NCBI GenBank assembly: GCA_014055525.1
Contig: WIAH01000006.1
Location: forward strand, 124,431 to 188,430
Direction: 5' to 3'
DNA length: 64,000 nt
DNA from: Nitrospira sp. CR1.3
Lineage (GTDB): Bacteria; Nitrospirota; Nitrospiria; Nitrospirales; Nitrospiraceae
In this document: positions 27,220-36,462 of the stretch, one piece after another
Layout of the letters: each line of letters starts with the position of its first letter
Position numbering within the stretch: the first letter of the stretch is position 1
Translations under genes and position numbers: made by a program
Notes under the pieces: generated by a model
Told to the model about the DNA's origin: nothing
The model's database searches: none
Seen by the model: only the letters and a program-made list of their open reading frames with translations

Positions 27220-27615
27220 ATGAACACCGAGCGCACCATTCCGCCGTGGCTCTACAAATTATTTACGGGGCATCAATATCCCTACGTGCGCCGCCTGGCC
27301 AAGTTTGCCCAGCCGGTAAACCCGGGTGAAGACCGACCGGAGCCGACGAAGGAGATGATCGAGGCCAAGTTCTGGGAGGTCTACCCCCGCTGCTGGGCCA
27401 AGGTGCTCCAAGAGGTGAAAGTGGGGATGATCGTCGTCTTTCACGATCTCGGCGAGTATCCCGCCGGCGGCTATCAAGATCTGGTCGACAATCCGGAAGA
27501 GTTTCTGGCAAAAACGTACGGAAAGAAGAAAATTAAAGTGAACTTCTACGACGGCGAGAATTTCGTCTGCACCATCAATTTCAAAGTGGCAGGCTGGACG
27601 GAGCACGAACACTAA
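27220..27615 (+). CDS. Conserved-looking small protein, unknown function
   Basis: The 131-residue cytosolic product begins MNTERTIPPWLYKLFTGHQ and is rich in aromatic residues and charge (WEVYPRCWAKVLQEV, VKVNFYDGENFVCTINFKVAGW). It has no recognised domain. It lies 101 bases after cbbO on the same strand and before mdh, so it could belong to either unit. I do not recognise the family. Confidence 0.7.
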   Translation: MNTERTIPPWLYKLFTGHQYPYVRRLAKFAQPVNPGEDRPEPTKEMIEAKFWEVYPRCWAKVLQEVKVGMIVVFHDLGEYPAGGYQDLVDNPEEFLAKTYGKKKIKVNFYDGENFVCTINFKVAGWTEHEH

Positions 27616-27706
27616 AGAGCGTTCGGGGTTCTGAGTTCAGAATTCTGCGTTGTTGACCCAGTCGACTCGTAAGTCAGAACTCAGAACTTCGAACTGTGGA
27701 GGTTGT

Positions 27707-28645
27707 ATGGGGCGAGCGAAGATCACGGTAGTTGGCGCGGGAAACGTCGGCGGAACCACCGCGCAACGATTGGCTGAGAAAGATGCCTACGATGTCGTGC
27801 TGGTGGACATCGTCGAAGGTGTCCCGCAAGGAAAGGCGCTCGACATTTCGCAGGCCGGGCCGGTCTGCGGCTACAGCACGAAGGTGGTCGGCACCAATGG
27901 GTATGCAGAAACAGCCGGATCGTCGGTCGCCGTCATTACGTCAGGCATTCCGCGCAAGCCCGGCATGAGCCGGGACGAGTTGCTTGCAACGAACGCCAGG
28001 ATCGTGAAGTCCGTCGTCACTGAACTGGTTGCCCGCTCTCCGGAAATCATCCTGATTCTTGTGACGAATCCGCTGGATGCCATGGTCCATGTGGCGCGCC
28101 GCGTGAGCGGCCTGCCGAAGTCGAAGATCATCGGCATGGCCGGTGTGCTCGACTCTGCCCGGATGCGGGCCTTTATCGCCGCTGAATTAAACGTGCCAGG
28201 TCCCGATGTGCAAGCCATGGTGCTGGGAGGACACGGCGACACGATGGTGCCGCTTCCACGCTATACCACAGTGAAGGGCAAACCGGTTTCGGAGCTTCTG
28301 TCGAAGGACCGGTTGGATGCGATCGTGAAACGTACGCGCGACGGGGGGGCTGAAATCGTCGGCCTGTTGAAGACGGGCAGCGCCTTCTATGCTCCTTCCG
28401 CTTCGGCCGTGGACATGGTCGAGGCGATTCACAAGGATCAGAAGCGCGTCCTGCCCTGCGCGGTGCTGTGCGAAGGCGAGTACGGGCTTAAGGATGTGGT
28501 GGTCGGTGTGCCGGTGAAGATCGGTCGGGGCGGAGCGGAGCAGGTGATGGAGTACGAACTCACGGCGGATGAGCGGGCCGCGCTGGGAGCCTCGGCGAAC
28601 GCTGTGCGGGAGCTCTGCGCGGCCGTTGATAGACTGATGGCTTAG
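27707..28645 (+). CDS. mdh: Malate dehydrogenase
   Basis: The 312-residue product starts at an ATG with GGAGG close upstream. It has the NAD motif [15 protein letters not shown] (residues 5-19), the MDH-type active-site loop [14 protein letters not shown] whose Arg residues select malate over lactate, [10 protein letters not shown], and the catalytic His in [13 protein letters not shown]. It interconverts malate and oxaloacetate and would serve the (reductive) TCA cycle. It is of the LDH-like MDH class common in bacteria. Confidence 0.96.
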   Translation: MGRAKITVVGAGNVGGTTAQRLAEKDAYDVVLVDIVEGVPQGKALDISQAGPVCGYSTKVVGTNGYAETAGSSVAVITSGIPRKPGMSRDELLATNARIVKSVVTELVARSPEIILILVTNPLDAMVHVARRVSGLPKSKIIGMAGVLDSARMRAFIAAELNVPGPDVQAMVLGGHGDTMVPLPRYTTVKGKPVSELLSKDRLDAIVKRTRDGGAEIVGLLKTGSAFYAPSASAVDMVEAIHKDQKRVLPCAVLCEGEYGLKDVVVGVPVKIGRGGAEQVMEYELTADERAALGASANAVRELCAAVDRLMA

Positions 28646-28694
28646 AATGTGAAAAGTTGGAAAGTTTGTACTTGCGAACTTGTCACTCGTGCGC

Positions 28695-28724
28695 TTGACA
28701 ACCGAAGAGACGCTACAGTACAGA
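28695..28724 (+). promoter_or_regulatory. Candidate sigma-70 promoter
   Basis: TTGACA at 28695-28700 is followed after 18 bases by TACAGA (28719-28724). It lies 36 bases ahead of the PuuD-like gene, whose ribosome site AGGGGAG follows. Confidence 0.5.
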
Positions 28725-28759
28725 TCACAGCTTAGCATTGCACTGCACGAGGGGAGCAT

Positions 28760-29347
28760 ATGAAATTTCTTGAAGATCCGATGCAAACGATGGGAGCCGG
28801 GTTTGCGCTTGCCGTGCTGTTGATTGTCCTGTACTTGGGCATCGCAGGCATAGGGGGTGGGGAAGTAGACTGGATAGGGATGATCGTTCGGTGGACTCAC
28901 TTCTTGTCGGGCATCACGTGGATCGGATTATTGTATTTCTTCAATTTGATCAACGCGGCGTTTTTGAAGAGCCTGGACGGTCCGACCAAGAACGTGGTCA
29001 TTCCGAAGCTGATGCCGGCCGCGCTCAACTGGTTTCGTCATGGCGCAACGGTGACGGTTCTTGCCGGGATCGTGCTGTATTTCCATATGTACGCCAAAGG
29101 AGGGACAGGGGCGATCGCGCTGGGTATCGGCGGTTTATTGGGCATCATCATGATGGCGAACGTCCACGCGATCATCTGGCCGAACCAGAAGAAGATCATT
29201 GCGGCGGTGACCGCGGCCGCGCAAGGCACGCCGGCTCCCGCTGAAATGGCTCAATGGGGACGGACGGCGCTCCTGGCCTCCCGCGTCAACTTCATGCTGT
29301 CGATTCCCATGCTTTTCTTCATGGGCGCCGGCAGCCACTTCAAGTAA
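28760..29347 (+). CDS. PuuD/urate-oxidase-N-like membrane protein
   Basis: The 195-residue product has five to six membrane helices. It resembles the N-terminal membrane domain of PuuD (DUF989): MIVRWTHFLSGITWIGLLYFFNLINA with conserved His and Trp, a second His in WFRHGATVTVLAGIVLYFHMY, and VHAIIWPNQKKII. The conserved His residues are those proposed to bind haem in this family. The cytochrome c domain of full PuuD is missing, so electrons, if any, must come from another protein. A stem-loop lies just after its stop. Confidence 0.8.
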   Translation: MKFLEDPMQTMGAGFALAVLLIVLYLGIAGIGGGEVDWIGMIVRWTHFLSGITWIGLLYFFNLINAAFLKSLDGPTKNVVIPKLMPAALNWFRHGATVTVLAGIVLYFHMYAKGGTGAIALGIGGLLGIIMMANVHAIIWPNQKKIIAAVTAAAQGTPAPAEMAQWGRTALLASRVNFMLSIPMLFFMGAGSHFK

Positions 29348-29356
29348 TCGGTTGTA

Positions 29357-29387
29357 GGGGGCCGGTCTATCCCTTCTGCCGGCCCCC
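29357..29387 (+). terminator. Stem-loop after the PuuD-like gene
   Basis: A perfect 9-bp GC-rich stem (GGGGGCCGG paired with CCGGCCCCC) with a 13-base loop starts 10 bases after the stop codon. There is no T run, so it may slow or protect transcript ends rather than act as a full intrinsic terminator. Confidence 0.55.
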
Positions 29388-29484
29388 TCACCCGATCTCA
29401 CTTCAAACTGTCCAATATGCCCAGTTGCTGGTAGGGCTGTGGCCCTAACCCCTTGAGATTCAGGCCTATTCTCGCCTCTTTGCC

Positions 29485-29514
29485 TTGACGGACAGGGGGA
29501 GGCCCTCGTATAGT
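29485..29514 (+). promoter_or_regulatory. Candidate promoter of nuoF with almost no leader
   Basis: TTGACG (29485-29490), 18-base spacer, TATAGT (29509-29514). A start of transcription about 7 bases on (near 29521) leaves only about 3 bases before the ATG at 29524. No ribosome binding site is seen, which fits leaderless translation. Confidence 0.6.
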
Positions 29515-29523
29515 AGCCACTCT

Positions 29524-30825
29524 ATGACTACACTGGCGGAACCTCGTGTCCTGCAGAAGCTTGACGGCCCTCCGTGGGACATCGATGCCTATATTAAGGT
29601 CGGGGGCTACGAGGCCTGGAAAAAGTGCGTCACAAACCTGTCTCCCGATCAAGTCGTGCAGGAGCTCAAGACGTCAGGACTTCGCGGCCGAGGCGGCGCC
29701 GGATTTCCGACTGGTGTCAAGTGGGACAAGGTGCTGAACCACCGGGTCAAGGAACGGTATTTTGTCTGTAACGCCGGTGAACATGAACCGGGGACGTTCA
29801 AAGATCGCCACTTACTGAAAACAATCCCTCATCAGCTGATTGAAGGCTGCTTGATTGCCTCGCGAACCGCCCAGGCCAAGGCTTCCTTCATCTATGTGAA
29901 TCATGAATATGAGGAAGAGCGCGAAAATCTCAAGAAGGCGCTGGCGCAGACGAAGGAGCGGGGATTCGTCGGCAAGAATATCCTCGGCAGCGGCATCGAC
30001 ATCGATCTGCAGGTGTTTGAAGGCCATGGCAGCTACGTAGCCGGCGAGGAAACCGCGATGCTGGAGTCCATGCAAGGACGCCCAGCCATGCCCCGGCAGA
30101 AGCCGCCATTTTACCCGACGGACTTCGGCCTGTACGGCAAGCCGACGTTGGTGAATAACGTCGAGACGCTCTGCAATATCCCGCGCATTCTCCACAAGGG
30201 GGCCGCCTGGTTCACGCAGGTGGGCACGGAGAAATGCCCCGGGACGATGATGTTCTCGCTGAGCGGCGCGGTCAACCGTCCCGGAGTCTACGAGATGCCG
30301 ATGGGCATCACGATCCGGGAGCTGATAGAGACATGTGGCGGTGGAGTGCCGGGCGGCCGGAAGATCAAGGCGGTCTTTCCGGGCGGCCCTGCTTTCTCGA
30401 TGATCACGGCCGATCAGCTCGATCTTCCCATGGATTTCGATTCACTGAAAAAGGCTGGAACCGGTCTGGGATCTGCGGGGGTAATCGTGGTCGATGATGC
30501 CACCTGCATGATCAGGCAGACGCTGAAGTTCTCCAACTTTTTCAAGAACGAGAGTTGCGGTCAATGTCCTCCCTGCCGAATGGGCACCATCAACCTGGCG
30601 GCGCTGATGACCAAAATTGAAGAAGGCGAGGGGACTCAGAAAGATCTCGACAGCCTGCTCCAGCTCTGCGGCTTTGTGAAGGGCACCGGCTATTGTACCC
30701 TCGTGACCGGCGCGTCGGTGCTGGTGCAGAGCAGCGTCAAGTTGTTCCGTCATGAATTCGAAGAGCATATTCGGCTTCAGCGCTGTCCCTATCCGGCTGC
30801 GCCGGTGGAAGCCGCCGTTCACTAG
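29524..30825 (+). CDS. nuoF: NADH-quinone oxidoreductase subunit F homologue
   Basis: The 433-residue product has the NADH-binding GLRGRGGAGFPTGVKW, the FMN region AGEHEPGTFKDRHLL and YVAGEETAMLESMQG, and the C-terminal 4Fe-4S motif SCGQCPPCRMG with a later CTLVTG-type region. It oxidises NAD(P)H and passes electrons through FMN to an Fe-S cluster. The rest of complex I is absent here and the next gene is a 2Fe-2S ferredoxin. It may therefore be part of a small soluble NAD(P)H-ferredoxin module or feed a distant complex. Confidence 0.93.
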   Translation: MTTLAEPRVLQKLDGPPWDIDAYIKVGGYEAWKKCVTNLSPDQVVQELKTSGLRGRGGAGFPTGVKWDKVLNHRVKERYFVCNAGEHEPGTFKDRHLLKTIPHQLIEGCLIASRTAQAKASFIYVNHEYEEERENLKKALAQTKERGFVGKNILGSGIDIDLQVFEGHGSYVAGEETAMLESMQGRPAMPRQKPPFYPTDFGLYGKPTLVNNVETLCNIPRILHKGAAWFTQVGTEKCPGTMMFSLSGAVNRPGVYEMPMGITIRELIETCGGGVPGGRKIKAVFPGGPAFSMITADQLDLPMDFDSLKKAGTGLGSAGVIVVDDATCMIRQTLKFSNFFKNESCGQCPPCRMGTINLAALMTKIEEGEGTQKDLDSLLQLCGFVKGTGYCTLVTGASVLVQSSVKLFRHEFEEHIRLQRCPYPAAPVEAAVH

Positions 30826-30837
30826 CAAGGACATGAA

Positions 30838-31185
30838 ATGCCGCGCGTGACGTTTCTCCATCCGCAGGGCAAAAGCGGAACGGTGCCCCGGAATACGACG
30901 TTACTCGACGCGGCGAAGGAGTTGGGATTTGCGTTGAACCACGACTGCGGGGGCAACGCCTCCTGCACGACCTGCCGGGTTGAAGTACAGAGCGGGGAGG
31001 AGCATCTGTCGGAGATCGATTTCGAGGAGCAGGATCTGCTGGACCGGGAAGCGCTCAGCGAGCCCTGGCACAGACTCGGGTGCCAGGCGAAGGTGTTGGG
31101 CGATGTGGTGGTAAGAGTGCCGGAAACCAAGTGGGCGGCGCCGACCACGGGAAAATCAGAGGCGCAGGGTGTTGATATTCGGTAA
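30838..31185 (+). CDS. 2Fe-2S ferredoxin
   Basis: The 115-residue plant-type ferredoxin ligates its cluster by Cys37, Cys43, Cys46 (DCGGNASCTTCRV) and Cys82 (LGCQAKV). The Cys-x5-Cys-x2-Cys spacing is as in adrenodoxin-like or ISC ferredoxins. It lies 12 bases after nuoF, with which it is surely co-transcribed, and probably takes electrons from it or supplies reductant to the A-type carrier encoded next. Confidence 0.93.
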   Translation: MPRVTFLHPQGKSGTVPRNTTLLDAAKELGFALNHDCGGNASCTTCRVEVQSGEEHLSEIDFEEQDLLDREALSEPWHRLGCQAKVLGDVVVRVPETKWAAPTTGKSEAQGVDIR

Positions 31186-31199
31186 AGAGGTGTTACACT
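31172..31199 (+). promoter_or_regulatory. Candidate promoter of the A-type carrier gene
   Basis: TTGATA (31172-31177), 16-base spacer, TACACT (31194-31199). It overlaps the end of the ferredoxin gene and lies 53 bases before the next ATG. Confidence 0.45.
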
Positions 31200-31251
31200 A
31201 AGCCAATCCAGACAGGCTCTGAAGGTCTGACTGACGAGAAGGAGGCCCACG

Positions 31252-31572
31252 ATGGTGACGATTACGGCGGTAGCGGAGCAGAAGATCCAGGAATTGATGA
31301 AGGAAGAAAAGGATGTCGTCGGATTGAGGATTTATGTCCGGGGCGGCGGCTGTCACGGCTATCAGTACGGCATGGCGTTCGAGTCCAAGATGGCCGATGA
31401 CGACACCGTGATCGAAAAAGGCGACGTCAAGGTCATCATGGATTCCCAGAGCGCACCGCTGCTCCAGGGCGCGGAAGTCGATTATGTCGACAGCGTGCAG
31501 GGCTCCGGGTTCTCGATCAAGAATCCGCAAGCCAAGACGACCTGCGGTTGCGGCAGCTCATTCAGCGCATAA
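31252..31572 (+). CDS. erpA: A-type iron-sulfur carrier (IscA/ErpA family)
   Basis: The 106-residue product has the three invariant cysteines of A-type carriers: Cys34 (GGGCHGYQYG) and Cys98/Cys100 (TTCGCGSSF). These hold a 2Fe-2S or 4Fe-4S cluster between subunits for transfer to target enzymes. GAAGGAGG precedes the ATG. Its neighbours include a 2Fe-2S ferredoxin and nuoF. It could equally be named iscA or sufA. Confidence 0.92.
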   Translation: MVTITAVAEQKIQELMKEEKDVVGLRIYVRGGGCHGYQYGMAFESKMADDDTVIEKGDVKVIMDSQSAPLLQGAEVDYVDSVQGSGFSIKNPQAKTTCGCGSSFSA

Positions 31573-31626
31573 ACGGCGTCGCAGGATTGCCGTACGAGCG
31601 TCGCCGATAGGGGATTGACGACCGAA

Positions 31627-31669
31627 GCCAGGGTTGCTCGAACAAAGGAGCAATCCTGGCTTTTCATTT
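31627..31669 (+). terminator. Rho-independent terminator after erpA
   Basis: A 13-bp stem (GCCAGGGTTGCTC with GAGCAATCCTGGC, one G-T pair) has an 8-base loop and is followed by TTTTCATTT. It lies about 55 bases after the erpA stop. Confidence 0.85.
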
Positions 31670-31693
31670 ATCGCGGGGACTGGAACGGATAGC

Positions 31694-32107
31694 ATGCCCC
31701 AGATCACCGTAACCAGACGCTACCGGTTTTGCGCTGCGCACCGGTTGCATACGGATCACCTTACATCTGACCAGAACCGCGCCGCATTCGGAAAGTGCAA
31801 CAATCCAAACGGCCACGGACACAACTATGTCGTGCTGGTGACGGTTCGCAGCGGCGGGAGCCGGGAATTGTTCCCGCTCAATCAGCTGGACCGTGTGGTC
31901 GAAGAGACCATCGTCAGACGGTTCGATCACCGGGATCTCAATCAGGATCAGGAGTTCACCGCAGCCACGACGACCGGAGAGAACCTCGTGAAACTGATTT
32001 GGGCTCTGTTGGCGCCCAAGATCCCGGCCGGATCACTGGTAAAAGTCGGGGTCATCGAGACGCGGGATAACTACTTCGAGTACGCAGCCCCGGCCGCATC
32101 GCGATAA
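31694..32107 (+). CDS. queD: 6-pyruvoyl-tetrahydropterin synthase / QueD homologue
   Basis: The 137-residue product has the zinc-ligand histidines His16 (RFCAAHRL), His41 and His43 (NPNGHGHNY), active-site Cys35 (GKCNNPNG), and the DHRDLNQD and [11 protein letters not shown] motifs. In bacteria this fold usually makes 6-carboxytetrahydropterin for queuosine, using the product of FolE, which is encoded 20 bases downstream. It may also make pyruvoyl-tetrahydropterin. The frame is open upstream to 31634, but that part overlaps the terminator, so the ATG at 31694 is used. Confidence 0.9.
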   Translation: MPQITVTRRYRFCAAHRLHTDHLTSDQNRAAFGKCNNPNGHGHNYVVLVTVRSGGSRELFPLNQLDRVVEETIVRRFDHRDLNQDQEFTAATTTGENLVKLIWALLAPKIPAGSLVKVGVIETRDNYFEYAAPAASR

Positions 32108-32127
32108 GCGGGAGACAGGACACCTCC

Positions 32128-33786
32128 ATGGCAAAACCACGCCGTCGTTCCTTGCAGCGCATTGAAGACCTGCCTCCGATCAGTCCGCCCGCAGATGACG
32201 AGCATGTCCGGTCTCTGGTGACGCAATTGCTCAAAGCCCTGGGAGAGTCACCGCGCCGCAACGGCCTGCTGAAGACGCCCGAACGCGTCGCGAAGGCCTT
32301 GCAGTTCATGACGAAGGGATACCACCAGGACATCGACCACCTCTTGAACGGCGCGCTGTTTCCGATCGAATACGATGAAATGGTCATCGTCAAGGACATC
32401 GATTTCTTCAGCATGTGTGTCCCAAGTAAGCAGGTGGTGAATGCGGTCGCTGGAGCAAAACCGGCGGCTTCGGTTACGGTCGGCGATCGGTTGTGGACCT
32501 TGGAACGTGGCTATCTGGACCAGACGACCGTGACCAGAGTGACGTCGAGGCAAACAAGGGATCTTTATAGAATCAGAACCGATCAAGGCACGATTCGACT
32601 CACTCCGGATCACCCCCTCATGACCGAACACGGCTGGGAAGAAGCGCAATCTCTTAAGGTAGGGACCAAGATTGAGTGGATCAATCCCAAATCTTTGTGC
32701 CGTGTTGTGCACAAGTGCGTCGAGGGGTATGCCCTAGGATATGTTTTAGGAGCCACAGCTGCAGATGGAAGCATCCAGGAAGGTCGAAGAATCTGCCTCG
32801 TAGTTAAAGAGCAGGCGTTTGCGGAGAAATATCGAGAGATGTTTGCGAGAGCGTTTTTACTGTCGCGGCCCCCGGATATCGAGAAAGTAAGAGTTCCTTC
32901 CGGATTCCTCGGGCGGAAAATTCCAATGTACCGAGTCCGGGTGGTGTCTAGAGATGTAGGTGGAAAACTATCCCGGTGGCTCGGGATAAGCGAACAGGGT
33001 TCGCGAAGCAAGACCCAGGCGTTCAATTTTCCTGACGTCGTGACGGCCTCACAGGAAATGATGCAGGGGTTCTTAGACGGGTACTGCGACGGCGACGGTT
33101 CCAGCGCCTATAAAAACAGTCGCACGATCATCAGTACGAATAAGAAGTTTATGGCGCAGTTGGGAGCCTATTTGCAGACACCTTTGGCCAGAGCATCCGG
33201 AGAGCGAGAGGAGTGTTGGCGATTATACGTGTCCTCTCGGTGGGCAGAGGCTGGATGGTACCAACGCCATGGTTTTAGGAAACTGACGGATTTTTATGTT
33301 CCTGCTGAAAGTTCACTTGCCGTCGTTGAGGAAGTCGGCCTGGTTCCCAACGCCAATAAGCCTCATACCGTATACAGTTTTCAATGCAAACCCTTTCCAA
33401 CCTTTCTTGTCTCAGGACATCTCACGCACAATTGCGAGCACCATATGCTGCCGTTTTTCGGGAAATGCCATGTGGGCTATCTGCCCAACAAGAAGGTCGT
33501 CGGTCTCAGCAAGATTCCCCGCGTCGTGGATGCCTTCAGCCGCCGCTTTCAGGTCCAGGAGCGGTTGACGACGCAGATCGCAGAAACGCTGCAAAAGAAA
33601 TTGAATGCGCACGGGGTCGGCGTGGTCATGGAAGCGCAGCATCTTTGCATGATGATGCGGGGAGTGGAAAAGCAGAACACGATCGCCGTGACCAGTTCGA
33701 TGCTGGGGGCGTTCCGAACCCAGCAACAGACCCGCGTGGAGTTTCTGAAGCTGATCAGCCGAAGCGGTGTCGGCGACCTCTCCTAA
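32128..33786 (+). CDS. folE: GTP cyclohydrolase I interrupted by an intein
   Basis: The 552-residue precursor consists of a 213-residue GTP cyclohydrolase I split by a 339-residue intein (residues 97-435). The joined exteins read DIDFFSM then [18 protein letters not shown], the normal zinc and substrate site. The second zinc Cys is in [14 protein letters not shown]. The enzyme opens GTP to dihydroneopterin triphosphate for folate and queuosine, matching queD upstream. Without splicing the active site is separated and the enzyme should be inactive, so activity depends on protein splicing. Confidence 0.96.
   Translation: MAKPRRRSLQRIEDLPPISPPADDEHVRSLVTQLLKALGESPRRNGLLKTPERVAKALQFMTKGYHQDIDHLLNGALFPIEYDEMVIVKDIDFFSMCVPSKQVVNAVAGAKPAASVTVGDRLWTLERGYLDQTTVTRVTSRQTRDLYRIRTDQGTIRLTPDHPLMTEHGWEEAQSLKVGTKIEWINPKSLCRVVHKCVEGYALGYVLGATAADGSIQEGRRICLVVKEQAFAEKYREMFARAFLLSRPPDIEKVRVPSGFLGRKIPMYRVRVVSRDVGGKLSRWLGISEQGSRSKTQAFNFPDVVTASQEMMQGFLDGYCDGDGSSAYKNSRTIISTNKKFMAQLGAYLQTPLARASGEREECWRLYVSSRWAEAGWYQRHGFRKLTDFYVPAESSLAVVEEVGLVPNANKPHTVYSFQCKPFPTFLVSGHLTHNCEHHMLPFFGKCHVGYLPNKKVVGLSKIPRVVDAFSRRFQVQERLTTQIAETLQKKLNAHGVGVVMEAQHLCMMMRGVEKQNTIAVTSSMLGAFRTQQQTRVEFLKLISRSGVGDLS
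32416..33432 (+). mobile_element. Intein with LAGLIDADG homing endonuclease inside folE
   Basis: The insert begins with Cys97 ([13 protein letters not shown], block A). It has the splicing block B Thr-x-x-His as TPDHPL (Thr159-His162) and ends with block F ([16 protein letters not shown]) and block G LTHN (His434-Asn435), directly before Cys436 of the host enzyme. All class 1 splicing residues are present. The centre has two LAGLIDADG motifs, [14 protein letters not shown] near 201-214 and [14 protein letters not shown] near 312-325, each with its acidic residue. The homing endonuclease therefore looks intact and the element may still be mobile. Confidence 0.96.
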
Positions 33787-34586
33787 CCTTTCGCTGCTGA
33801 AAGTCCCGCCGCAAATTCTTCCAACGCGCGGTTGAACAGCGCCGGCTGTTCCATATTGCTCAAGTGGCCGGCGCCTGGAATCGTGACCAATCGGGCTCCC
33901 CTGATGCCGCGCGCGATCCGTTCCGCATCGGCCGGCGGTGTCAAGACATCATCCTCGCCCACGATCACCAGCACCGGCACGGCAATGGAATCGAGCAGGC
34001 CCGTCGAATCCGGCCTTTCGGCCATCGCCATGAGGTCGCCGATAATACCCTGCACCGGCGCTGCTGCCTGAATGGATTTGACCCGTTCTACAAGAGCAGG
34101 CTGCCGTTCATAAGCCTTGGAGGAAAGCAATTTCGACAACATATCATCGATGACTGCCGAGGGTCCGACGGCCGCCGTCCGCTGCGCCAGATCGAACCGC
34201 CACTTGCGTTGCTCAGGCTTGTCGGCCTCGGCTCTTGTGTCGGCGAACACCAGGCCGCGGACCAACTGAGGGAACTGCCGGTAGAGCGCGAATTCCAAAT
34301 ACCCGCCCATTGAGAGTCCGACGAACACCGACTTGGCTACTCCAAGATGGTCCAGGAGTTCCTTCACATCGGCGGCATATTGCTCCAGGCTGTATCGCCA
34401 GGCGGGCGCGTCGGATTCTCCATGCCCTCGGAGATCGATGGTGATGACGCGGAATCGCGAAGAGAGGGCCTCTTCCTGTTGCGCCCACATCGTCCGGTTA
34501 AGGGGAAAGGCATGGAGGAAGACGAGCGGCGGTCCCTCTCCACGGTCGTTGTAACCCAACGTGATGCCGTTCGCCTGTATCTTCAC
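33783..34586 (-). CDS. Alpha/beta hydrolase
   Basis: The 267-residue product has the oxyanion motif [14 protein letters not shown], the nucleophile elbow [10 protein letters not shown] (Ser), [13 protein letters not shown] (acid) and the catalytic His in [13 protein letters not shown]. The triad is complete. It resembles 3-oxoadipate enol-lactonase and related esterases, but the substrate is unknown. The GTG at 34586 with GGGGAG upstream is preferred. The longer open frame only mirrors rarA. Its stop overlaps the folE stop convergently by 4 bases. Confidence 0.88.
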   Translation of the reverse strand: MKIQANGITLGYNDRGEGPPLVFLHAFPLNRTMWAQQEEALSSRFRVITIDLRGHGESDAPAWRYSLEQYAADVKELLDHLGVAKSVFVGLSMGGYLEFALYRQFPQLVRGLVFADTRAEADKPEQRKWRFDLAQRTAAVGPSAVIDDMLSKLLSSKAYERQPALVERVKSIQAAAPVQGIIGDLMAMAERPDSTGLLDSIAVPVLVIVGEDDVLTPPADAERIARGIRGARLVTIPGAGHLSNMEQPALFNRALEEFAAGLSAAKG

Positions 34587-34712
34587 AGCGCTCCCCGACG
34601 TGATGTCGTTTCGTAGCAACTTCGTCTCCGGTCCGTCAAGGCCTCCCTCCCTCATGGCGAATCGGGCGCGTTTGCAGTCCCTCAGAGGGGACGTATAGAA
34701 TTCCCGGTATCT

Positions 34713-36008
34713 ATGGCGCGCAAGGAAGATGAGCGAGGCGATCTCTTTGCGGAGAGCGGCGCCGCATCGGGAGTCAGTGTAGCTCCGCTCGCTGAACGCC
34801 TCAGACCCCGCTCTTTCGACGATCTCGTCGGACAGGAAGAGCTTGTCGGAGCCGATCGCCCGCTGCGGAAGGCCATCGAATCGGACCGCCTTGCCTCGCT
34901 CATTTTCTGGGGGCCGCCCGGCTGCGGGAAGACGACGCTCGCCTCGCTGATTGCCCGGCATACCAAAGCGCATTTCGTGTCCTTCTCGGCGGTCACGAGC
35001 GGCATTCCCGATCTTCGCGAGATCGTGAAAGCGGCGGAACACCGGCTTGCGATGAGCCAACAGAAAACCGTGCTCTTCGTCGATGAAATCCATCGTTTCA
35101 ATAAGGCCCAGCAGGACGCGTTTCTTCCGCATGTCGAGCGGGGAACCATCATTTTGATCGGAGCGACAACCGAGAATCCGTCATTCGAGGTCATCGCGCC
35201 GTTGCTCTCGCGGTCGCTGGTGGTCGTGCTGCAGCCGCTCACGGTGGAAGCGCTCGGCCGTATTCTGGACCGCGCGCTGCGGGACTCCGAGGCGGGGCTG
35301 GGGAAGCTTCGAATTACGGCGACGGAAGAAGCCAGACAGAGGCTCTTGAATTTCTCAAACGGCGACGCCCGCTCCTTGCTGACAGCCCTGGAATTTGTCG
35401 CGGAACAGGCGCCGGAGGAACCGGATGGGAGTAGACGCTTGGACGATCCCGTCGTCGAAGCGGCGCTGCTCAGGAAAACCCTTCGCTATGACAAGGCCGG
35501 CGAGGAGCACTACAATCTCATCTCCGCCTACATCAAGAGCATGAGAGATTCCGATCCCGACGGGGCTCTGTACTGGTTGGCGCGGATGTTGGAAGCGGGG
35601 GAGGATCCCAAGTTCATCGCCCGACGTCTGGTAATTTTCGCCTCGGAGGACGTCGGCAATGCCGATCCGACGGGAGTGGTCGTGGCGACGTCCGTCGCTC
35701 AGGCTGTGCAATTCGTCGGCTTGCCCGAGGCCCAGATCAGCCTGGCTCAAGGGACGACCTATTTGGCGACCAGACGCAAGGATAACGCGTCATATGTCGG
35801 CCTGCTGGAGGCGCTCAACGACGCCAAAGCCTTCGGAAATCTTGGCGTTCCCCTTCATTTGAGAAACGCCGTGACCTCCATGATGCGTGACCTGGGTTAT
35901 GGGAAGGGGTATCGATACGTGCACGAAGATCCCGGGGCGAAGGGCGGCCAGACTCACCTGCCGGAGGCGCTCAAAGGCCGTCGATATTTCCGGCCCAAGG
36001 ATCAGTAA
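34713..36008 (+). CDS. rarA: Replication-associated recombination ATPase RarA (MgsA)
   Basis: The 431-residue AAA+ protein has LAERLRPRSFDDLVGQEELVG, Walker A GPPGCGKTTL near residue 68, Walker B LFVDEIHRFNKAQQDAFLP, and the sensor GATTENPSFEVI. The tetramerisation/DNA-binding C-terminus contains SDPDGALYWLARMLEAGEDP and SEDVGNADP. RarA acts at stalled replication forks with SSB. It is divergent from the hydrolase gene, with starts 126 bases apart. Confidence 0.96.
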   Translation: MARKEDERGDLFAESGAASGVSVAPLAERLRPRSFDDLVGQEELVGADRPLRKAIESDRLASLIFWGPPGCGKTTLASLIARHTKAHFVSFSAVTSGIPDLREIVKAAEHRLAMSQQKTVLFVDEIHRFNKAQQDAFLPHVERGTIILIGATTENPSFEVIAPLLSRSLVVVLQPLTVEALGRILDRALRDSEAGLGKLRITATEEARQRLLNFSNGDARSLLTALEFVAEQAPEEPDGSRRLDDPVVEAALLRKTLRYDKAGEEHYNLISAYIKSMRDSDPDGALYWLARMLEAGEDPKFIARRLVIFASEDVGNADPTGVVVATSVAQAVQFVGLPEAQISLAQGTTYLATRRKDNASYVGLLEALNDAKAFGNLGVPLHLRNAVTSMMRDLGYGKGYRYVHEDPGAKGGQTHLPEALKGRRYFRPKDQ

Positions 36009-36030
36009 AAGCCATGAGGACATCTTCAGA

Positions 36031-36059
36031 TTGGACAAAGATTTCTAATCGGTTATACT
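36031..36059 (+). promoter_or_regulatory. Candidate strong sigma-70 promoter of the PilZ gene
   Basis: TTGGAC (36031-36036), 17-base spacer, TATACT (36054-36059). The predicted transcript start near 36066 leaves a leader of only about 7 bases before the ATG at 36073. Confidence 0.65.
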
Positions 36060-36072
36060 TATACGTAGAGCG

Positions 36073-36462
36073 ATGAAGAAATCCGAATCCAAATCCAATC
36101 CTGCGACGATGGCGACAAGCGAGCGGCGTAAACTCGTTCGCGCGACGTTGGTTGGATCGGCATTGGTGTCTCCCAAAAGCGGATCCAAGGCCATTACCGC
36201 GGTGCTCGACAACGTCAACAAGGTCGGCGCCGGCCTGCATGCAAAAGAGAAACTGGGGATGGCCGAGCGAGTGACTGTGTCTCTGGCATTTCTCGATTCC
36301 GACCGGATGGAGCAACAGGAAAAGCTGGACGGGACGGTGGCCTGGGTGAAACCCTGGGAGAAGGGGTTTCTGATCGGGGTGGTCTGGGATGAAGTCGTGA
36401 CGAAAGAGAAGAACCGCTGGCTGTACTATTATCTCGAAGAAACGATGAAATCTTCCTCTTAG
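36073..36462 (+). CDS. PilZ-like domain protein
   Basis: The 129-residue product begins with a Lys/Ser-rich tail, then ERRKLVRATLVGSALVSP, where the RxxxR pattern matches the cyclic-di-GMP loop of PilZ domains. The barrel-like strands VGAGLHAKEKLGMAERVTVSLAFLD and KLDGTVAWVKPWEKGFLIGVVWDE follow. If it is PilZ, it binds cyclic di-GMP, for which a synthase is encoded at 15.0 kb. The second PilZ motif is degenerate, so ligand binding is uncertain. Confidence 0.7.
   Translation: MKKSESKSNPATMATSERRKLVRATLVGSALVSPKSGSKAITAVLDNVNKVGAGLHAKEKLGMAERVTVSLAFLDSDRMEQQEKLDGTVAWVKPWEKGFLIGVVWDEVVTKEKNRWLYYYLEETMKSSS

Noticed and set aside
30838..31185. Part of a full complex I operon
   Set aside because: Only nuoF and a ferredoxin are present. 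The flanking genes are unrelated, so a complete complex I is not encoded here.
34587..35132. Long upstream extension of the alpha/beta hydrolase
   Set aside because: It lies opposite rarA and only mirrors its codons. The GTG at 34586 with GGGGAG fits the family start.
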